Assembly: GCA_016714465.1 (NCBI GenBank)
Contig: JADKDT010000008.1
Location: forward strand, 124,001 to 188,000
Direction of reading: 5' to 3'
Source of the DNA: Candidatus Brachythrix odensensis
GTDB taxonomy: Bacteria > Chloroflexota > Anaerolineae > J036 > Brachytrichaceae
DNA: 64,000 bases
Part shown: positions 37,144 through 45,852 of the stretch, in pieces
How positions within the stretch are numbered: position 1 is the stretch's first letter
Layout of the letters: every line of letters starts with the position of its first letter
Notes under the pieces: model-generated
The model's database searches: none
What the model saw: the letters and a program-made list of their open reading frames with translations, nothing else
Told to the model about the DNA's origin: nothing
Made by a program: the position numbers and the translations under genes

Positions 37144-37889
37144 CCTTTACCCTGTATCCCGCCATTGACTTGCGCGCCGGCAAGGTCGTCCGCCTGCGCC
37201 AGGGCGATCCTGCCCGCCAGACCGCCTACGGCGACGACCCGGCCGCCGTGGCGGCGCGCTGGACGGCCGCCGGCTCAAACTGGATCCATGTCGTCAATCT
37301 GGATGGCGCGCTGGGCGATGCGGCCGCCGCGGCCATCAATCGGGCCGCCCTCAGCGCGATTGCCCGCACGACCTCGGCGCGCTTGCAGGTGGGCGGCGGT
37401 TTGCGCAGCCTCGACGACTTGCAAGCGGCCTTTGACGCCGGCGCGACCCGAGCCATCATCGGGACCGCCGCAGCCGAGCATCCGGAGCTGATCGCAACCG
37501 CATTGGCCCGCTTTGGAGCCGAGCGGATTGTGGTCGGGCTTGATTCCCGCAACGGTCTGATCGTCACCCGTGGCTGGCAGACGGCGACTGAGATCACCGC
37601 CGGGGATCTCGGTTGCCAAATGGCCGAACTGGGTGTCGTCCACGCGCTCTACACCGAGATCGGGCGGGACGGGATGCTGAGCGGGCCGGCGGCCGAGATG
37701 ACGGCGGCCGTCGCGCAATGGACGGGCCTGAGCGTCATGGCGTCGGGCGGTCTGCGCCACCTCGAAGACGTGCGCGAGCTGCTGCTGTATGCGCCCCGCG
37801 GCGTCTCCGGCGTTGTTGTCGGCCGGGCGCTGTATGAAGGCACACTCGATCTCGGCGAAGCGCTTCGCCTGATTGCGGGGAGCGGCTGA
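37140..37889 (+). CDS. hisA: ProFAR isomerase
   Basis: 249-residue (beta/alpha)8 barrel. N-terminal acid catalyst Asp in YPAIDLRAGKVVRLRQGD and second Asp in VVGLDSRNGLI; phosphate sites GGGLRSLDDL and ASGGLRHLEDV. The Amadori rearrangement step of histidine synthesis. Coupled to hisH; hisF begins 2 nt after its stop. Confidence 0.96.
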   Translation: MTFTLYPAIDLRAGKVVRLRQGDPARQTAYGDDPAAVAARWTAAGSNWIHVVNLDGALGDAAAAAINRAALSAIARTTSARLQVGGGLRSLDDLQAAFDAGATRAIIGTAAAEHPELIATALARFGAERIVVGLDSRNGLIVTRGWQTATEITAGDLGCQMAELGVVHALYTEIGRDGMLSGPAAEMTAAVAQWTGLSVMASGGLRHLEDVRELLLYAPRGVSGVVVGRALYEGTLDLGEALRLIAGSG

Positions 37890-37891
37890 GG

Positions 37892-38665
37892 ATGCTGGCG
37901 AAAAGGATCATCCCGTGTTTCGACGTCGCCAATGGCCGGGTGGTGAAGGGCGTGAAGTTCGTTGATCTGCGCGACGCGGGCGATCCGGTCGAGCAGGCCG
38001 GCATCTATGACGCCGAGGGCGCGGACGAGCTTGTTTTTCTGGACATTCTGGCCTCGCATGAGTCGCGCGGCACCACGATTGAGATGGCCCGGAAGGTGGC
38101 CGACGCGGTCTTCATCCCCTTTACGATCGGGGGCGGCGTGCGCGGTCCGGAGGACTTCCGCACGCTCTTGCTCGCAGGCGCGGACAAGTGCAGCATCAAC
38201 AGCGCCGCCGTGCGCAATCCCGGGCTCATCAACGAGGCGGCCTGGAAGTTCGGGGCACAGTGCGTTGTGCTCGCCATCGACGCGAAGCGCGACGAAAGCC
38301 TGAATGCGGGCGGCGGCGGCTGGCGGGTGCACGTGAACGGCGGGCGCGGCCCGACCGAGCTCGACGCCATCGCCTGGGCGATGGACGCCGAGAAGCGCGG
38401 CGCGGGCGAGATCCTGCTGACGAGCATGGACACCGACGGCATGCAAAGCGGCTACGACCTGCCTTTGCTCCGGGCCATGCGCGAAGCGGTCAACATCCCC
38501 ATCATCGCCTCGGGCGGCGCGGGCACGCTCGCGCACTTCTACGAGGCCATCGACGCCGGCGCGAGCGCGGTGCTGGCGGCCTCGGTCTTCCATTACAAGA
38601 CCTTCAGCGTGCACGATGTGAAGGCCTATCTTGCGTCGCGGGGCGTGGCCGTTCGTCTCAACTGA
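37892..38665 (+). CDS. hisF: Imidazole glycerol phosphate synthase cyclase subunit
   Basis: 257-residue barrel. Catalytic Asp in RIIPCFDVANGRVVKGVKF and in VLAIDAKRDE, phosphate sites FTIGGGVRGPEDF and IIASGGAGTL. Forms the synthase with HisH. Ends 8 nt before a purine/pyrimidine-rich hairpin. Confidence 0.97.
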   Translation: MLAKRIIPCFDVANGRVVKGVKFVDLRDAGDPVEQAGIYDAEGADELVFLDILASHESRGTTIEMARKVADAVFIPFTIGGGVRGPEDFRTLLLAGADKCSINSAAVRNPGLINEAAWKFGAQCVVLAIDAKRDESLNAGGGGWRVHVNGGRGPTELDAIAWAMDAEKRGAGEILLTSMDTDGMQSGYDLPLLRAMREAVNIPIIASGGAGTLAHFYEAIDAGASAVLAASVFHYKTFSVHDVKAYLASRGVAVRLN

Positions 38666-38672
38666 ATCATTA

Positions 38673-38734
38673 ACAGAAGAAGGGAAGAAGGAAGTAGCTG
38701 GGAATCAGCTCCCTTCCTTTTTTCTTTCTTCTGT
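38673..38734. repeat. Purine/pyrimidine-rich hairpin between hisF and hisIE
   Basis: ACAGAAGAAGGGAAGAAGGA pairs with TCCTTTTTTCTTTCTTCTGT around a GCTG-GGAA-CAGC type loop. Strong strand asymmetry and low GC; unlike the GC-rich hairpin family. Confidence 0.8.
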
Positions 38735-38749
38735 CAGGATACCAAAGCC

Positions 38750-39364
38750 ATGATCGATCTGAAATATGATAGCAACGGCCTCGTCACCGCCGTCGCGCAG
38801 GACGCGACGACGGGACGGGTGCTGATGGTGGCCTGGATGAACGCCGAGGCCGTGCGCCTGACCCGCGAGACGGGCGAGGCCTGGTTTTGGTCGCGCAGCC
38901 GGCAAGCGCTGTGGCGCAAGGGCGAGACCAGCGGCAACATGCTGCGGGTGCGCGAGATCCGGGCCGATTGTGACGCCGACACGCTTTTGCTGCGGGTCGA
39001 CGCCGCCGGGCCGGCCTGCCACACCGGGCGCGAGAGCTGCTTTTGGCAGGGGCTGGATGGCGAGATTCTGGAGACGCCGCCCGTCGCAGGTTTCCTGGAT
39101 ACGTTGGAGGGCGTCATCGCATCGCGTCGCGAATCGACACCCGAGAGCAGCTACACCGCGCGCTTGTTTGCCAAGGGGAGGCACAAGATCGCCCAGAAGG
39201 TGGGGGAGGAGGGACTCGAAGTCGCGATGGCAGGCGTTGCCCAGGATGACGAGCGCATGCTTGATGAATCGGCCGATCTGCTGTATCACCTGCTTGTCCT
39301 GCTCAACGAGCGCGGACTACCGCTCCAGGACGTGCTGGGGCGGCTCGCGGCGCGGCACGCCTAG
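38750..39364 (+). CDS. hisIE: Bifunctional phosphoribosyl-AMP cyclohydrolase / phosphoribosyl-ATP pyrophosphatase
   Basis: 204 residues. HisI domain 1-110 with zinc/magnesium ligands in IRADCDADTLLLRVDAAG and ACHTGRESCFW; HisE domain from about 115 with GEEGLEVAMAGV and ESADLLYHLLVLL. Carries out steps 2 and 3 of histidine synthesis. Separated from hisF by the hairpin; hisG and hisD are not in the window. Confidence 0.96.
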   Translation: MIDLKYDSNGLVTAVAQDATTGRVLMVAWMNAEAVRLTRETGEAWFWSRSRQALWRKGETSGNMLRVREIRADCDADTLLLRVDAAGPACHTGRESCFWQGLDGEILETPPVAGFLDTLEGVIASRRESTPESSYTARLFAKGRHKIAQKVGEEGLEVAMAGVAQDDERMLDESADLLYHLLVLLNERGLPLQDVLGRLAARHA

Positions 39365-39372
39365 CGATCAAT

Positions 39373-39419
39373 TTGCAAGGGCGCTGGCCCCGGCTCCGCC
39401 GGGGCCAGCGCCCTTGCAA
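39373..39419. repeat. Perfect long-stem hairpin 3' of hisIE
   Basis: TTGCAAGGGCGCTGGCCCCG pairs perfectly with its complement around TCC. It lies 8 nt after the hisIE stop and 13 nt before a GATAAT box. Confidence 0.85.
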
Positions 39420-39432
39420 TAGACTCTGATGC

Positions 39433-39438
39433 GATAAT
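39433..39438 (+). promoter_or_regulatory. -10 box (GATAAT) of sucD
   Basis: GATAAT 39 nt before ATG 39478, with AAAGGAC as ribosome site in between: a normal leadered mRNA. Confidence 0.5.
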
Positions 39439-39477
39439 ACGCCGCATCCACCCAATCGGATCCGCAAAGGACGTTAA

Positions 39478-40563
39478 ATGGCAATCCTCGCTGATAAAAA
39501 CACTCGACTCATTGTGCAAGGCATCACCGGCCGCGAAGGCGATTTTCACGCCCGGGCGATGCACAAGCATTCGCCCATCATCGTGGGCGGCGTAACGCCC
39601 GGCAAGGGCGGTCTGGCTCTCGACTACGAGGGAAGCAAGATCCCGGTCTTTGACACGGTCGGACAAGCTGTGCGTGAGACCGGCGCAACAGCGACGGTCA
39701 TCTATGTGCCGGCCAAGTTCGCGCCGGACGCGATGATGGAAGCCGCCGACGCGGGGCTCAAGTTCATCGTCTGCATTACCGAGGGCGTGGCCGTCCTTGA
39801 CATGATCAAGGTCCGGGCCTATCTCGACACCAAGGCAGCCACGTTGCTCGGCCCGAACTGTCCTGGTTTGATCACGCCCGGGCAGGCCAAGATCGGGATC
39901 ATCCCGGCCAATATCTGCAGACCGGGATCGATCGGGATCGTGTCGCGCAGCGGCACTTTGACGTATGAGGCAATCGCAGCGCTCACCCAGGCTGGCTTTG
40001 GCCAAAGCACGGTCGTTGGGATTGGCGGCGACCCGGTGCGCGGCCTGGACTTCCTCGAAGTCATCAAGAAGTTCAACGACGATCCCCAGACCGAAGCCAT
40101 CATCATGATCGGCGAAATCGGCGGGAGCGATGAAGAGAAGGCAGCGGCCTGGGCGAAGGACAACGTCAAGAAGCCGATGGTTGGCTTCATCGCCGGACGC
40201 GCGGCACCCGAGGGCAAGCGGATGGGGCATGCAGGCGCCATCATCGAAGGCGGGATGGGCACCGCGGCCAGCAAGGTCGAAGCGATGGAAGCGGCCGGTA
40301 TCACAGTGGCTGACCTGCCGACTCAGTTCCCCGACCTGCTGAAGTTGCGGCTCAAGACTTCGGCGCCTAAGAAAACGGCGGCAAAGCCCGTTGCAAGAAC
40401 TCCTGCCACAAAGAAGGCTGCCGCCAAGCCCGTGGCGAAGAAACCAGTGGCCAAGCCCGTGGCAAAGAAGCCAGCGGCCAAGCCTGCGGCGACGAAACCA
40501 ATGGCCAGGCCCACGGCGAAGAAGCCCGTAGCAAAGAAGCCAGCGGCGAAGACGCGCAGCTGA
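39478..40563 (+). CDS. sucD: Succinyl-CoA synthetase alpha subunit with histone-H1-like C-terminal tail
   Basis: Residues 1-295 are a complete SucD: VQGITGREGDFHARAMHKH (CoA site), GPNCPGLITPGQAKIG, IGIVSRSGTLTYEA, and the phospho-histidine in GKRMGHAGAIIEGG. Residues 296-361 are an extra 66-residue tail of AKKP, AAKP and TPATKK units ending AKTRS, almost only Lys, Ala, Pro, Val and Thr. Normal SucD ends near residue 290-300. The tail is in frame, with no break needed. It matches in style the free H1-like protein at 8522-8835. sucC is not adjacent. Tail role unknown. Confidence 0.93.
   Translation: MAILADKNTRLIVQGITGREGDFHARAMHKHSPIIVGGVTPGKGGLALDYEGSKIPVFDTVGQAVRETGATATVIYVPAKFAPDAMMEAADAGLKFIVCITEGVAVLDMIKVRAYLDTKAATLLGPNCPGLITPGQAKIGIIPANICRPGSIGIVSRSGTLTYEAIAALTQAGFGQSTVVGIGGDPVRGLDFLEVIKKFNDDPQTEAIIMIGEIGGSDEEKAAAWAKDNVKKPMVGFIAGRAAPEGKRMGHAGAIIEGGMGTAASKVEAMEAAGITVADLPTQFPDLLKLRLKTSAPKKTAAKPVARTPATKKAAAKPVAKKPVAKPVAKKPAAKPAATKPMARPTAKKPVAKKPAAKTRS
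40363..40560 (+). repeat. Lys/Ala/Pro repeat-coding tail of sucD
   Basis: Codes for about a dozen KKPVA/AAKP units. The DNA itself is quasi-repetitive (GCCAAGCCCGTGGC and variants), so unequal recombination with itself could alter length. Confidence 0.8.
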
Positions 40564-40724
40564 CTTCTTCAGGTTTCCGCCACAAAGGCACAAAGACACC
40601 AAGAATCAGGTTTGCTTTGAGTGCCCCAGAAGCCGTCCAGAAAAGGGGTGGCGAGATCGCATCCCCGCGCGGCGGGATTGCGATCTCTGCTTAGGATGAT
40701 TTCTAGTGTATTTGGGGTGAGCCG
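40564..40724. other. Intergenic: dispersed-repeat fragment and degenerate hairpin
   Basis: Holds a CCACAAAGGCACAAAGACAC single-arm repeat (about 40580-40603), a degenerate GCGAGATC-subfamily hairpin (40651-40687) and a TAGGAT box at 40692-40697 upstream of the glycosyltransferase. Confidence 0.6.
40651..40687. repeat. Degenerate hairpin, GCGAGATC subfamily
   Basis: GCGAGATCGCATCCCCGCGC faces GGGATTGCGATCTC; the right GCGC of the apex is missing, giving a shortened, eroded copy. Confidence 0.65.
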
Positions 40725-41896
40725 ATGATTGTCATCGACGCCTCGCCCGCCGTCCACCACAAGGCTGGTCTGGGCCGCTACGCCGAAGACCTGATCGGCG
40801 CGCTTGTCCAACGATCGGACCCAAAGCGGCTCGGGGTTTTCTATCACAATGCGCCGAGGGCCAGACCCTCGCCCACAATCGCGTCGCTTCCGGCGATCAC
40901 CAGCCCGCTCGGGTCATACCCCTGGCGGCTGCGGGCGTTGCTCGCCCAGATCGCCAATGCGGGCCAGGATCAGGTCCTGGCAGGACTCGGACCGGTCGAC
41001 TTGTTTCACGCCACCGAACATCTGCTGCCGCGTTTCAAGCGCGCGCCCACGGTGTTCACCTTGCACGATTTGATCTTCCGGGCCTATCCGCGCTTTCACC
41101 TGCCCCGCAACTGGATCTACTTGCAGCTCGCCATTCCCCTCTTTTTGCGTCGCGCGACGGGTAATTTGCGTGTCGGACTGGACGCGGCGGGATGCAGAGC
41201 GGCTATGGATTGCCGCGGGCAAAGACGCATGTGGTATGAGGGTGTCCACGCGCGGTTTGGGCCCGTGGCGGACCCCGCCCGGCGCGCGGCGGCCCGCGCC
41301 AAGTACAAATTGCCGGAGCGCTACCTACTCGCGCTCAGCACCATTGAGCCGCGCAAGAACCTGCTCACCCTGTTCGACGCGATCGCGCGGCTCGACAACA
41401 CGAAGCTGGGGGGTTGGGCCGATGTGCCGCTTATCGTGGGAGGACGCCAGGGCTGGTTAACTGACGAGACATATGCGGCAGTGAAGGCACGCGGCCTTGA
41501 AGGACGGGTGCGCTTCGCGGGATTCATCGGGGACGAGGATCTGCCAGCCGTGATGTCGCAGGCTGCGCTTTTTTGCTTTCCATCGTTGTATGAGGGTTTC
41601 GGCTTTCCGCCCCTGGAGGCGATGGCTTGCGGCGCGCCCGTACTGAGCTCAGACGCTTCATCGCTGCCAGAAGTGTTGGGCGACGCGGCCGAGTACGCAG
41701 CGCCGACCGACCCCGCGGCCTGGGCGCGGGCGATCGAGCGGTTGCTGTCCAACGAAGAAGCGCGGCACGTGCTGGCCGTCCGCGGGCCGGCCCAGGCCAG
41801 GCGCGCTTCACCTGGGCGCGGGCGGCGGCGGAGACCGAAAAGGTCTACGCGGAAGCCATTTCAGCCTGGTCGAGCCGTCGCCGTCAGAAAAAATCG
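40725..41896 (+). CDS. Glycosyltransferase family 4/1-like, several frame breaks, end uncertain
   Basis: GT-B fold enzyme. N-terminal domain with AGLGRYAEDLIGALVQ and DLFHATEHLLPRFK; C-terminal donor domain with STIEPRKNLLTLFDA and YEGFGFPPLEAMACGAPVLS, the EX7E motif of GT4. Frames shift near 41160-41235 (CVSDWTRRDAERLW is in another frame, then EGVHARFG returns) and again near 41805 (ARFTWARAAAETEKVYAEAI). Because of the breaks no clean stop is seen; the open frame runs into a hairpin before menC, so the end given is approximate. Substrate unknown; probably envelope polysaccharide. Confidence 0.75.
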
Positions 41897-41940
41897 GAAT
41901 CAAGTTCCCGCCCCGGCGCACGCCGGCGGGAACTCTATTC
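41897..41940. repeat. Hairpin between convergent glycosyltransferase and MenC-like genes
   Basis: GAATCAAGTTCCCGCC pairs with GGCGGGAACTCTATTC with a CCGGCG-CAC-CGCCGG apex; one arm carries two extra C. Shared 3' end position. Confidence 0.7.
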
Positions 41941-41958
41941 AAGAATATTCGCCAGCGC

Positions 41959-43070
41959 TCAGGGGCCGAGCACCTCGACCGCCTCGGTCACCTTCTCCAG
42001 CACTGCTCGATTGAGCGTAACGCCGATGCCCGGGCCGGCCGGAACCGGCATCATGCCGTCGACGGTCTCGAGCGGCTCGTTGACGATGTCGGCATCCCAG
42101 TAGCGGCTGGCCGAGCTGGTATCGCCGGGCTTGCTGAAGTTTGGCAGTGTGGCGAGGTGGATGTTATGGGCCCTGCCGATTCCCGACTCAACCATGCCGC
42201 CGCACCACACGGGGGCGTCGAACGCCGCCGCCACGTCATGGACACGCCGGGCCTCGGCGTGGCCACCCACCCGGCCGACCTTGATGTTGATGACCCGCGC
42301 GGCGCGCAACTCCAGAGCTTTCCGGCAATCGGCTGCCGACTGAATGCTTTCATCGAGACAAAGGGCGGTCTGAATCGCTGCCTGCAACTTGGCGTGATCG
42401 ACGATGTCATCGAAGGCGAGCGGCTGCTCGATATAGTCCAGGCCAAATTGATCGAGGCGCCGGAAGGTCTTGAGATCGGCATACGTATATGCGCTGTTGG
42501 CATCCACGGTCATGGTGATATCGGGGAAGACCGCACGCACGGCCGAGACCGGCGTAATCTCCCAGCCCGGCTTGATTTTCAGCTTGATGCGCTTGTAACC
42601 CTGCGCGACATGGCGAGCCACAATCTCCACCGTCGCCTCGGCCGAGGGCTGGATGCCGAGCGAGACGCCGACCGGAACGGACTCCCGTGTTCCTCCCAGC
42701 AGGCGGCTCAAGGGCGTATTCAGGCTGCGCGACCACAGATCCCAGAATGCCATCTCGATCACGGCTTTGGCCATGCGATTGCCCTTGAAAGGCGCATTGA
42801 CCGCCGCGATCGCCTCAGGGCTGTTGAAGGTCTTGCCGATCACGCGCGGCAGGAGCACATCGCGCAACATCGCAACCGTCGTGGCCACGGTCTCTTCGCG
42901 ATAGAGCGGGAAGACGTCATCAGAGACCGACTCGGCATAGCCTTCCAGCCCGCCACTGTAGAGGTGAGCAGGACGAAGTAGCGCGACGTGGAGACCCCAA
43001 AAGAGGTCTCGAAACGGAATTTCAGGGGAAGGCGGACAAGGCGCATCTCGGCGCGGTCTATTCGCAGCAT
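41959..43070 (-). CDS. o-Succinylbenzoate synthase / N-acylamino acid racemase-type enolase, one frame break
   Basis: About 370-residue enolase-superfamily enzyme of the MenC2/NAAAR group. Lys general base in YKRIKLKIKPGWE, metal ligands in ITMTVDANSAYTY, YIEQPLAFDD and LCLDESI, and second Lys in VINIKVGRVGGHAEA; WCGGMVESGIGRAHN is diagnostic. The N-terminus MLRIDRAEMRLVRLPLKFRF is in a second frame; the break is near 42975. TACAAT lies 9 nt before ATG 43070. No other menaquinone gene is nearby, so racemase and OSBS roles are both open. Confidence 0.88.
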
Positions 43071-43079
43071 AGTGGCGGC

Positions 43080-43085
43080 ATTGTA
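43080..43085 (-). promoter_or_regulatory. -10 box (TACAAT) of the MenC-like gene
   Basis: TACAAT, 9 nt, then ATG 43070. The hairpin at 43095 sits 9 nt behind it. Confidence 0.5.
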
Positions 43086-43094
43086 ATGGGAATG

Positions 43095-43139
43095 GGCTGA
43101 TGCGCGGGGATGGCCGCTGGCCATCCCCGCGCATCAGCC
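43095..43139. repeat. Perfect hairpin between divergent MenC-like and SDR genes
   Basis: GGCTGATGCGCGGGGATGG pairs perfectly with CCATCCCCGCGCATCAGCC. Both flanking genes start here rather than end, so it cannot be a gene-end terminator. Confidence 0.8.
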
Positions 43140-43173
43140 AAGGGGATAAGATTGTGCTTTGTTGAATAGAAAC

Positions 43174-44065
43174 ATGAGCATCGATACACCCCAGGGCATC
43201 GCCCTGATTACCGGCGGCAATCGCGGCATCGGCTACGCGACCGCCCTGTCCCTCGCCAAACGCAACACCCCCATCATCTTCACCTCGCGCGACGCGTCGC
43301 GGGGCCAGGCAAGCGCCGATACGATACGGGCCCTGGTACCGGGCGCCCAGGTCGAGGTCTTGTCTCTTGACCTGGCCTCGATGGCTTCCATCCGAGCCTT
43401 TGCAGCGGCGTTTCTGATCCGCGATACTCCGTTGCGAGCCCTGATCAATAACGCCGGCGCAATGGGCCTGGGTAAGCAGATCGAATTCACCCGGGATGGG
43501 TTCGAGATGGAGTTTGGGACCAACCACCTCGGGCACTTTCTGCTCACCCATTTGCTGATGCCGGCCCTCGAAGCGACGCCGGGATCGCGCGTGATCTCGG
43601 TGGCGTCGATTCGCCACATCCCGGGCAAGGGCGGCATCGGCGCGCGCTTCGACTTCGACAATCTGAAAGGCGAGCAGTCGTACGAGCCGCGCATGTCCTA
43701 CAACAATACGAAGCTGGCCAACGTGTGGTTTGCCTATGAATTGCAGCGGCGTTTTGGCGGCAAAGGTCTGGTCTCAATCGCGGCCTGCCCCGGGTTCGGT
43801 GCCTGAGACCCTGGCCGTCAGCCGGACCGGGCTGGCCCATTTCGTGTACACCCGTCTGCTCCCGCTCATCCCTGGCGCGCGCCCGGCTGCTGTGTCTGGC
43901 GATGAGCTGTCGGCCCTGGCCATCGATCCTGCCTATGCGAAGGAGGGCGGCACCTTCTATGCGAGGGGGAAGAAAATCGCGTCGAGCCCGGCATCGTATG
44001 ACGAGGCGTCGGCGCGGCGATTGTGGGAGTTGAGCGAGAAGCTGACAGGGGTTGGCAGCGCGTGA
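43174..44065 (+). CDS. Short-chain dehydrogenase/reductase (retinol-dehydrogenase-like), one frame break
   Basis: About 297 residues. NAD(P) motif ITGGNRGIGYATAL, NNAG as INNAGAMGLG, catalytic Ser region ISVASIRHIP and Tyr/Lys in MSYNNTKLANVWFAYE. An extra G near 43797 breaks AACPGF / VPETLAVSRTGLAHF. ATG 43174 is chosen over TTG 43159. A TAAGAT box lies 21 nt upstream. The YNNTKLAN motif places it among WW-domain oxidoreductase/RDH-like SDRs; substrate unknown. Confidence 0.87.
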
Positions 44066-44081
44066 TTTGAACGTTGCTGTG

Positions 44082-44087
44082 TACACT
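44082..44087 (+). promoter_or_regulatory. Candidate -10 box (TACACT) of the lipoprotein gene
   Basis: TACACT, 9 nt, then ATG 44097; same spacing as the other near-leaderless genes. Confidence 0.35.
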
Positions 44088-44096
44088 TCCTTCGAA

Positions 44097-44576
44097 ATGC
44101 CAACGCCTCTTTCCCGCGCGCGCCTGCTCCCCCTCTTCATCATTGTCGTCAGCCTGCTCGGCGCCTGCAAACCACCCGTGCCAGGCACGGGCAAGGTCGG
44201 TCAAAAGCTGGACTACCAGGGCTATTCGATTACCGTCGCAGCCGTTGAATTCGGCGAGGACTTCCCCGGCGCGCGCAAGGCCCGGGATGGTTATACGCTG
44301 GCCGCGCTGGATGTCATCGTGGCCAGCGACCGAGCCAAGGATGTCACCTTTCGGCCCAAATACGCCACGTTGGTCGGCGCCGATGGTGAAGAACATGCTG
44401 CCCGCGCCTCCGGCCGGGACCCGGCCCTGGAGGAGGTGGAGGACCTGCCAAAGGGGCAATCCCGCCGGGGCTGGCTGACCTATGAAGTCCCCAAAAACGC
44501 CCGCAAGTTTCAATTTAGGTATTCACTGCCGCCAGCGATGAATGATGCCGAGTTGCAATTCGACATCGAGAAATGA
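44097..44576 (+). CDS. Small lipoprotein with an immunoglobulin-like (DUF4352-type) domain
   Basis: 159 residues from ATG 44097. Lipoprotein signal LLPLFIIVVSLLGACKPP with the lipid Cys near residue 24, then a single beta-sandwich: LDYQGYSITVAAVEFG, YTLAALDVIVASDR, RRGWLTYEVPKNARKFQFRY. This resembles DUF4352 / telomeric-repeat-like exported domains of Gram-positives and Chloroflexota. The function is not known. It overlaps the next glycosyltransferase gene by ATGA, so they may act together at the cell surface. Confidence 0.78.
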   Translation: MPTPLSRARLLPLFIIVVSLLGACKPPVPGTGKVGQKLDYQGYSITVAAVEFGEDFPGARKARDGYTLAALDVIVASDRAKDVTFRPKYATLVGADGEEHAARASGRDPALEEVEDLPKGQSRRGWLTYEVPKNARKFQFRYSLPPAMNDAELQFDIEK

Positions 44577-45852
44577 AGCTGGCCTTCGTCGCGCCCTTCG
44601 CGTGCTCGCCCAAGGCGACCGTCAGCGCGCGCATGCTGCCGATGGCGGCCGCCCTGGTGGCGCGGGGCCATTCCGTTCATGTGCTCGTCCCGCCTTACGA
44701 CAACGTGGTGGATAGCGAGCGAACCTGGACCCAGGACGGGGTAATTGTCGAGAACCTGCGCGCCTCAGGCGCCGGCGCCGGGGCAATCTGGTCGCTCGCC
44801 GGGCGCCTCGCGGGGCGCGTCACCGCTCTTGGGCCTGATCTCATTCATGTCTTCGAGCCGGTCGGACCCGGGGCGCTGGCATTGACTCGCAGCATGTTTC
44901 CGGGCGGCCAACGCTGGACTGCGCCGGTCATCCTCGACAATGACGACTGGGAGGGGCGCGGCGGCTGGCTTGACGTAAACCCCCAGCCTTCTCTCGTGAA
45001 GGCCGTTCTGGCATGGCAGGAGGGCTGGACGCTGGGCCACGCGAAGGCCATTACCTGCGCCAGCGAAACGTTGATGACCCGATCGGGCGAGCTTGCTCCA
45101 GGCATTCCCACCGCGGTCGTGCCCAACGGTCCAAACACATCCTTGCGGGCCGAGGTTGCCGCCATCGAGCCGACGCGGCAGGCGCTGCGCGCGGGTTACG
45201 GCTGGCGAGACAAACAGGTGGTCATCTATCTTGGCACTATTCCGGCCGGCCACGATATGGACATCGCGCTTGCCGCATTCAAGGCCGCTGCTGAATCAAC
45301 CCGAACCTGATCTGGTGCGTGATCGCAACGGGCGAAGGCCTCGGCTCTTTCCGGCAGGCCGCCGGGCGGAGCGGGGTTGGCCGGCAGATCGAGTGGCACG
45401 GGTTCATCCCCACCCCTCGAGGCCATCCGCCATTGGTGGCTGCCGACATCGCCGTCTATCCCTATCGCGACACCAACATCAACCGGGCCAAGTGCTCGGG
45501 CAAGGTCATCGACTACATGGCCGCCGGGAAACCGATGGTTGTCAGCGATGTCGGGATGAATCGGGTCTATCTGACCGATGGCGAGCACGCCCTGCTCACC
45601 CCGCCCGGCGATGGCGCCGCTTTTGGGGCAGCCCTGCAACGCCTGGTCGCCGATCCTGCCTATGCGAATAGCCTCGGGGCCAACGCCCAGGAACGGCTGT
45701 GGAAGAATTTCGCCTGGGGCAAGCGTATCCCTGAGCTTGAACAGTTATGCACCTGCCGCGGACAAGTGCATGCCCAATTGACGGCGTTTCCGGAAACGAC
45801 AGGACTTCAGGTGGCGGCCGCCGGCACAACGGTTTCACCCGAGTCGGCATAG
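44573..45852 (+). CDS. Glycosyltransferase (GT4-like), one or more frame breaks
   Basis: N-terminal domain MKLAFVAPFACSPKATVSAR and DLIHVFEPVGPGALALTRSM, then VVPNGPNTSL and VIYLGTIPAG. Near 45300 the frame shifts to the donor-binding domain: VIATGEGLGSFR, EWHGFIPTPRGHPPLVAADI, KCSGKVIDYMAAGKPMVVSD and GEHALLTPPGD. Start ATG overlaps the lipoprotein stop. The stop at 45852 is inside the convergent scpA end; 45781 in another frame is the alternative. Acceptor unknown. Confidence 0.8.
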
